A stretch of DNA of 64,000 bases from Symsagittifera roscoffensis. Taxonomy: Eukaryota > Xenacoelomorpha > Acoela > Convolutidae. How positions within the stretch are numbered: position 1 is the first letter of the stretch; each line of letters starts with the position of its first letter. The stretch lies in contig NC_087068.1 in NCBI RefSeq assembly GCF_963678635.1, positions 32,242,318-32,306,317 of the forward strand. The letters run 5' to 3'. Positions 58,495-64,000 of this stretch are shown one piece after another. Position numbers and translations under genes: made by a program. Under the pieces are notes generated by a model. It was not told the DNA's origin and did no database searches. It was given only the letters and a program-made list of their open reading frames with translations.

Positions 58495-59045
58495 GAAACA
58501 TACCCACTTTTGGTCGAGAAAGATGAAACGCAAGTCGAGCAGAGTCGAAGCATACCTGATTTTAGTGGAAGAGCACAGGTTGCGCACAGTCGAAATGTAA
58601 GTCAAACACATCTTGTCATTTGTAGGGTTATCAACTTGTCTTCACAGTGTTTTAAAAAAGCTAGCAAAGCTAATCAATATGTTCAAGCTAAATAAAAGGT
58701 CGACAACACTTATGGTACAAAACTTCATTCTACATAAATTGTCGAAAAAAAACAACACCCTTCAAAATTCCTGGCAATGCCACTGATATTGAGCAAATTT
58801 ATTGAAAAATAGTTTTTGGTCGAGAGGTTTAAAACATAGTGATTTTTGTTCGGATAAGTCGGATCATATCTTTAGCCTGTTCTGCCAAACTTAATGAATA
58901 TTTTGCCGCTCGAGAAACATCACTTTTTGGTCGAGAAAAAAGAAACTTATCTGAACTGGTCGAGAAAGTGGGAAAATGCTGAATTCTAAAAAGAATTTTG
59001 ATCGAGACGGTCGAAACATAAGTCGAGCAACTCGTGACCTCGTGT
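58495..59045 (+). repeat. cluster of degenerate GGTCGAGA / AAGTCGAGCA motifs
   Basis: TTTTGGTCGAGA-type motifs followed by GAAAC and AAGTCGAGCA-type motifs recur irregularly (for example near 58510, 58818, 58926, 58958, 59010). It looks like a decayed tandem array. No reading frame spans it. Confidence 0.4.
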
Positions 59046-59548
59046 GGTCTCGTGTTAATTGTTGAATGCTAACAAGCTCAGCTTCGCTTCTATGTTTAAG
59101 GGAAAGGTTTGTTACAACAGTTGGATGTAAATGAAGCCCAAAAACGAGACAGAAATCATGCGCTGCGCTGATATATTCGGTTTCAAACGAAATTGAGTCA
59201 TGATCCAAAAATTCAAAACTGAGTCATGTTCCATTGGGCCATGATCCATTTTTCCGATTAAATTGCTGAGTTAATTTTGCTTTCCAAATTAAAAAGATAT
59301 CCTTAGAGTTCCTAAATATAGCCCTGGTTTTACTATTCAGAAGATATTGATTACTTCGGCAAGCAAATTCGGGTATTGCCTGCCATTTAAATCGATAACT
59401 TTGAAATCTCCATTCATAAGTAATTCTTTTTTCATTACTTTATTATCTTTTCTCTCTTTTCAGTCCCAGTAAAGATGATGAGAATTTTAAAAAGTTCAAA
59501 CTGAATTGCACTTACAGGAGCAGTACGTATCATACAAAGATATTTTTC

Positions 59549-59554
59549 TTTATT
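59549..59554 (-). terminator. AATAAA polyadenylation signal of the minus-strand gene
   Basis: AATAAA on the minus strand lies 42 bases beyond the stop codon of the large frame. This gives a very short 3' UTR but is correctly placed. Confidence 0.6.
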
Positions 59555-59596
59555 TCAAAATAGCGTCTCTTTCTGGCAGTTTTTGAAAGTTTTTAA

Positions 59597-62500
59597 TTAT
59601 AGGATACTTCTCACCCAGTCGAGTAAAATTTTCACAGGCTTACTGATTTTTTCAACATCCGTGTCATCTATATGACTCAACACTTCTTGTGCTCTTTCCT
59701 TTGCGCTGTCGCTCAAATTATCGCTCTGAAAGTTTTCCATTCTAACCGTCAAGGAGTCTTTGTAGAGACTTCGACTAAGCAATCCACTGACTACGTCCCA
59801 ATCGTCTAGACATAACGGAGATTCGCCTAACACTATAAAGGTCGCTTTCAAAACAGCCTTGACCACTGATCCCGGTTTTCGATACGATTTAAGCTCTCGA
59901 GCCAAGTTGCGATTGAAGGATTTGTGTCTAAAGGGTTCCTGAGCTATCGGATCTTTACCTATTGGGTCTACGAAAATAGAGCCTCTGGATTTATTCATTG
60001 GAGGTGTATTTGGCTGATAAAGATTTCTTTTTGTAGTCGCTCTGTTTAATTTAACTATCAATGGACCATTTTTCTTTTCCTCATTTTCCTTTCCTGTTTT
60101 TTCTTTGTTCACCTTTTGATCTCTTTCTTCACTTTGATCATCTGCAATTCTATTAGCAGTTTCATCGACTGATTCTGATGTTTTCAGATTGATCGGCTCA
60201 GCAGTTTTTTCTGGCTTTGATTTCGTGTCATCTTCGTTTTCGATGTTGAGTCGCTTCATCTCTCGTCTAAACCGACTAAGGACTCCTAGTGGCCGCTTAA
60301 GTTCCTCGGGTTTTTCCCTTAGATCCACATTCAAATACTTTGGATCCTGAAACCGTTTTGAACGCCTATCTTTGCCGTATATTTTTGGATCTTGAGTTTT
60401 CACCAATTTGCTAGCTTTCCGCGGCTTTGGTTGTTCGCGAATGTTGAAATCAATAATCTTGGCAGTTTCAAATTCGGGAATTTCAGTGACTTCTATACTT
60501 TCGGATGTTCCGCTTTCTAATTGCCAAGGTGTTCTAAAGCTTTTCGTGAACATTCCCTTTTGCATTGTTTCTTCCAAAGATACGGCTATAGGAAGCTCCA
60601 ATGATTTGTCTTCTATGATTTCGGTATCCTTTTCCATTGAGAAGTTTTCAAGTTCAACTGTTAGAAGCGCTTGACTGGTTGGTTTCAAAGATCCATTTTG
60701 TTCCGATCCCTCAATTTCGATGGCCTTGTCGAAAGTATCTACGAGCTCTTCCAGTTCTAGTATATTTTCTTCTTTGAAGTCGAGTAGTGCTTGTGATTCC
60801 GTTACTGGTCTTCCGATATTCGCTGGAGTTCCTCGAATGGTAGCTGTGTGAAAAGTTCTCCTAGGAATACTTTTAGCAAATAAAATTTTCTCCGACGAGT
60901 CACTTTCATGTCTGCGCTGGTCAAAAGTGTTTTCCAAATCTATCAATTTATCCTTATCGATTTCGTATATTTTTGCGTCATCGTTTTCAGCGCTGTCAAT
61001 CATCAGAGGAGTTCCAGATCTTTCTGATTCTTTCGGTTTGCCAAAATTACTCTCGAATGTTCCCATCTGAAAAACTCCACTTTCTTGGCTCGAACTCCAG
61101 TTCTCTGAGGCTTCCGCATCCGGAGCAGCTTTCTTCTTTTTCGTGTTTGTTTTCAGCTTTGTCTGTATGTGACTGTCCTGTTTAGATCGCCGTGATGTTT
61201 CAGCCTGGTAGAGTTCTCTTCTGCTATCTGCGTAATCGGCTAATCTAGCGCTGCTCTCCAATGTTTTCGGCTTAGTGGATACACTGACAAAACTTCTGTG
61301 AGTTGTTTTGCCATTACTTTTGATTTTTTCATTTTCACTGTAAGTTTTCACGATGTCTTCTAGAACTTTGTCGTCTTCTTCTATCGTGGATCTTCGCCTG
61401 TTGTTTCTATTGTTGGTGTCCTTTTCGTTTGTTGGCAGTAGTAATGATGGCATGTGTGGCACAGGTGTTTTATGATCTTCACTCTCAACTGATTTTTCTC
61501 CCATTTTGCTTTTTTCGTCTTCATCGACTTTTGTTTCATATAGATTTGGATATTCGCTCTCGCTTTCCTGCTGTTTGTCCTCAGATGCTCGATTGTCATT
61601 TTGCTCATCAATTTCTTCATTTTCTACTGTTGTCACAACTGTGTCGCCATCAATCCGTTTTTCTTTGGTTTTTAAAAGCTCCTCCGTGTTTTCGTTTATA
61701 TCGTGATCTAAGTTTTGAGCTTCCTGATTCAAAATACTTTCTTCTGAAAAGACGGATTTTTCAGACTTATTTTCTTCTTCTTGCTGATTAACTGTATTCT
61801 GCGCTGATGTTTCTGGCTGCCGCTGTGCCATGTTTTCGTGTGCTTTATCATTCATCTCTGAAAGTGGCGCTTGAACGTTTTCACTTGGCCGATCAGTTTC
61901 CGCTGGTTTTTCAACCGGAGTCTGGGACCTCGCCTCTGAATGTTTAATATCTTTACTATTGTTAGATAAGTCTGCTTGCGTATGTTCCCTACTTTTTCCC
62001 AAAACGGGAGTTGCAATTTTCAGATCTTCGACTGCTTCGGTGTTTTGGACCGGTGTTTTGGACTGCACCCGTGAAACAGTTTCAACTCGAACTGCTTCGG
62101 GGTTTTGACTCCCTTTTGGTGAAATTGACTCTTCGGAGCTCTTTGTTGGAGTTCCAATCGACTTCTCTGATTCTTTGCGAGACAAGGTCTTTATTGACGA
62201 TTTGCGACTGGTTTTTGTAGGTGTCGAGATCTTTGATTGGCTACTTTGCTTGTTTAAATCAGGTGCCCTTTTTGAAGCTGATGGCGTTACAGTTGCTTGT
62301 TTGGTGGATTTATCACTGATGATGCTCTTGTAGCTCGAAACTGAAGCTCCGCCTACTGATTTTCTGCTGTTTCTTCTTCTGAGTTTGCTGGATTCTTGTG
62401 ACGGAGGTGTTGGCACTATCTTGCCCTCTGCTCCTCCACAGTTGGTCGATTTCTCATTGTGTTGTAATTTTTTCTGTTGGTTTGTTCGGTTTGTTTGTTG

Positions 62501-64000
62501 CTGCTTTTGCTCTATGCTATCAGTTGTTTTGGTTTGAGTTGAAGCTGGCGCATTGTTTTCATCTGCAACAAAATTACTTTTTAATTCTGGTGGTGTAATA
62601 GCTTTATCTGCATTGTGAGTTGAAGTTTCTTGTTTTTTAGAGCTTTCAGACTTATTTAATTGTTCTATCAAATCGCTTTTAGCAGAAGCATTACTCGTCT
62701 TATGACTTAGCACGTGGTCATTGTTTTTTGCGCTCGATTTATTCGATATTTGTTCATTACTTTGTGACGAGCGCTGTGACGCTTCTGATACGACAGGCGA
62801 AGGCAGTCTAACAGGCGTTTCAGACGATACATAGCTGATTTGCAACTCGGTTGCTGCATAGTTAAATTCTTCGCTGATGGTGTTCTCAATTACATCTGCT
62901 GTTTTAAAATTGCCTTCATCAGCTTCTAATTTTTCACATGCTTGAAAGTCCCATTTCTCGACATTTTTGCCAGTTACTGGGGAAATAGATCTGAAGTTGT
63001 AATAGGACATTGGTAATGGGGTCTGTGACCTTTCTTCGATTACCAAGATGTCTGCTTCATCGTTAACTTTTTGATCTTCTTGAAATGTGTTGGTTGCTTG
63101 TTCCCTTTTTGACTGGTGTATCTCGAGATCTCCCGTCTCTGCTATTACCCATGCATCGACGAGACTGTCTTGTTTAGGAGATACTGCTCTCTTTTGATCA
63201 TCTACTTTCTCAATAGGCTCTTCAATCGTAACAACTTCTTCACTTGCTGTGTTTGGTGAACTAGGTTGAGGTGTGAGTTCCATGGTAGCCTTCTGGTCGC
63301 CTTCATTGTTTTCCAGGTTCATCTCTTCCGTTTCCTCGGAGGTGTATTCAATTTCATTTCCTAATTGAACGTAACTGCTGGTGTAAACGCGAGGAGCTAA
63401 TTTTGTTAAGTTGGGCTTATTATCATTCTCATTTGACTGAATATTTTGACCTGAGTGAAAAAATTCGATATTCGATGATGTGACCAAGAATTGCTCCATG
63501 GAAGCTTTCGATTTTTTGGTTCCAGCGGAAATATTTGATTTTTTAGATTTCAGACTGTCAGAAATTGACTGACGCTTACTGTCTGTTTTTAACGTAGCTG
63601 AGTTTTGTTCACTTTCGAGTATACTTTCAGGTGCATGGGAATCTTCATAGTTGACGTTTTTTATAATCTTCGGAGTTTCATTGATCGTATCCGGCAGCTG
63701 GGACTCGAAATAGTTTTTGAGTTTGTCATTTGAAGATTTTAAAGTCAATTCGTCGGTTTTATCTTCTTCGTCTTTCAGAGACTCACTCGCTACCTGTGCA
63801 CTCAGTGCTTTCGAATCGATTGAATCTCTTCTGGAATCTAGTGGTGCACTGTTTCCGTTGTCTGAGACTTTTTGATCACTTATTTCTATTGAATGTTTGT
63901 TGCTGGCAACTGAATACGATGTTCGAGATTGGACCTCTGCTGTGAAATCACGATCATCTACGGTATCATTCGAATGATTGCTTTCAGTATTTTCAGTCGA
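59597..64000 (-). CDS. large disordered protein with a C-terminal dynein-stalk (microtubule-binding) like domain, 5' partial
   Basis: One uninterrupted frame of at least 1,467 codons runs from the window edge (64000) to TAA at 59597-59599; the start is outside the window. Most is low-complexity, rich in Ser, Thr, Glu, Lys, Asn and Gln, and looks disordered, with many S/T-P sites (RSQTPL, QSKTPV, RSQTPV, HKTPVP, RSGTPL) and basic Ser-rich blocks such as KLRRRNSRKSVGG. The last 99 residues (59600-59896) differ: ELKSYRKPGSVVKAVLKATF, IVLGES, DDW and KPVKILLDWVRSIL fit the dynein heavy-chain stalk tip (E-I-K/R-S, P, V..LE, LLGE, W, then S-K-A...WVRAM). No AAA+ Walker motif or long stalk coiled coil is seen. 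I infer a microtubule-associated protein; I do not recognise the family. Its single long exon contrasts with the finely split unc80, which it faces tail to tail. Confidence 0.85.
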   Translation of the reverse strand, partial: STENTESNHSNDTVDDRDFTAEVQSRTSYSVASNKHSIEISDQKVSDNGNSAPLDSRRDSIDSKALSAQVASESLKDEEDKTDELTLKSSNDKLKNYFESQLPDTINETPKIIKNVNYEDSHAPESILESEQNSATLKTDSKRQSISDSLKSKKSNISAGTKKSKASMEQFLVTSSNIEFFHSGQNIQSNENDNKPNLTKLAPRVYTSSYVQLGNEIEYTSEETEEMNLENNEGDQKATMELTPQPSSPNTASEEVVTIEEPIEKVDDQKRAVSPKQDSLVDAWVIAETGDLEIHQSKREQATNTFQEDQKVNDEADILVIEERSQTPLPMSYYNFRSISPVTGKNVEKWDFQACEKLEADEGNFKTADVIENTISEEFNYAATELQISYVSSETPVRLPSPVVSEASQRSSQSNEQISNKSSAKNNDHVLSHKTSNASAKSDLIEQLNKSESSKKQETSTHNADKAITPPELKSNFVADENNAPASTQTKTTDSIEQKQQQTNRTNQQKKLQHNEKSTNCGGAEGKIVPTPPSQESSKLRRRNSRKSVGGASVSSYKSIISDKSTKQATVTPSASKRAPDLNKQSSQSKISTPTKTSRKSSIKTLSRKESEKSIGTPTKSSEESISPKGSQNPEAVRVETVSRVQSKTPVQNTEAVEDLKIATPVLGKSREHTQADLSNNSKDIKHSEARSQTPVEKPAETDRPSENVQAPLSEMNDKAHENMAQRQPETSAQNTVNQQEEENKSEKSVFSEESILNQEAQNLDHDINENTEELLKTKEKRIDGDTVVTTVENEEIDEQNDNRASEDKQQESESEYPNLYETKVDEDEKSKMGEKSVESEDHKTPVPHMPSLLLPTNEKDTNNRNNRRRSTIEEDDKVLEDIVKTYSENEKIKSNGKTTHRSFVSVSTKPKTLESSARLADYADSRRELYQAETSRRSKQDSHIQTKLKTNTKKKKAAPDAEASENWSSSQESGVFQMGTFESNFGKPKESERSGTPLMIDSAENDDAKIYEIDKDKLIDLENTFDQRRHESDSSEKILFAKSIPRRTFHTATIRGTPANIGRPVTESQALLDFKEENILELEELVDTFDKAIEIEGSEQNGSLKPTSQALLTVELENFSMEKDTEIIEDKSLELPIAVSLEETMQKGMFTKSFRTPWQLESGTSESIEVTEIPEFETAKIIDFNIREQPKPRKASKLVKTQDPKIYGKDRRSKRFQDPKYLNVDLREKPEELKRPLGVLSRFRREMKRLNIENEDDTKSKPEKTAEPINLKTSESVDETANRIADDQSEERDQKVNKEKTGKENEEKKNGPLIVKLNRATTKRNLYQPNTPPMNKSRGSIFVDPIGKDPIAQEPFRHKSFNRNLARELKSYRKPGSVVKAVLKATFIVLGESPLCLDDWDVVSGLLSRSLYKDSLTVRMENFQSDNLSDSAKERAQEVLSHIDDTDVEKISKPVKILLDWVRSIL

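Larger units (their letters stand above)
53946..59596. other. non-coding stretch between element 2 and the minus-strand gene
   Basis: AT-rich. It holds hAT-like MITE copy 3 (54621-55045), the second gap, a GGCCCGG-rich repeat (56280-56545), a nested-hairpin copy (57835-58400) and a GGTCGAGA motif cluster (58495-59045). Possible tiny unc80 exons at 55951-55974 and 59464-59522 are unproven. Confidence 0.55.

Noticed and set aside
59464-59522. 59-base plus-strand exon before the minus-strand gene
   Set aside because: The splice borders look good, but the frame that follows exon 30 stops within it and no homology is seen.
60408-62598. Several plus-strand frames opposite the minus-strand gene
   Set aside because: They are antisense shadows of a very long, compositionally biased coding exon.
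63746-63748. Start of the minus-strand gene at 63748
   Set aside because: The codon there is TTG, and the frame stays open for 84 further codons to the window edge, so the true start lies outside.

Overview
The window is animal nuclear DNA. Short GC-richer exons with GT/AG borders lie in AT-rich introns, there is a eukaryotic tRNA-Arg gene with internal A and B boxes, and hAT-like MITEs, Ty3/gypsy LTR elements and tRNA-like repeats are dispersed through it. Codons read with the standard code. I cannot place the animal to phylum. Two assembly gaps of exactly 200 N are present (7347-7546 and 55617-55816).

Positions 211-45712 on the plus strand hold most of one large gene, a homologue of UNC80, the HEAT/armadillo-type subunit that, with UNC79, holds and regulates the sodium leak channel NALCN. 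I find 30 exons (about 1,929 codons). Reading phases agree across all 29 junctions, and exons 4-29 line up in order, segment by segment, with the vertebrate protein as I remember it. The N-terminal part lies before the window. The last exons after 45712 are not found.

The introns hold most of the other content: a tRNA-Arg(ACG) gene (505-577); a 74-bp minisatellite (6284-6648); three ~430-bp hAT-like MITEs with perfect 8-bp target duplications (3687-4111, 24885-25322, 54621-55045; the last lies beyond exon 30); a 5'-truncated Ty3/gypsy element (11925-16309); SINE-like tRNA-derived fragments; and a dispersed repeat with a nested-hairpin end. A GC-rich patch at 38640-38835 looks like a promoter or first exon on the minus strand.

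From 45713 to 59500 no gene is secure. This stretch holds a decayed Ty3/gypsy element with both LTRs but no recognisable integrase (49735-53945), another LTR-like remnant, MITEs, a gap and more of the dispersed repeats.

At 59597-64000 on the minus strand, converging on UNC80, is the 3' part of a large uninterrupted coding exon of at least 1,467 codons. It encodes a hydrophilic Ser/Thr/Glu/Lys-rich protein whose last ~99 residues resemble the microtubule-binding stalk tip of dynein heavy chain, with no dynein motor in the rest of the reading frame. This is the most unusual item in the window.
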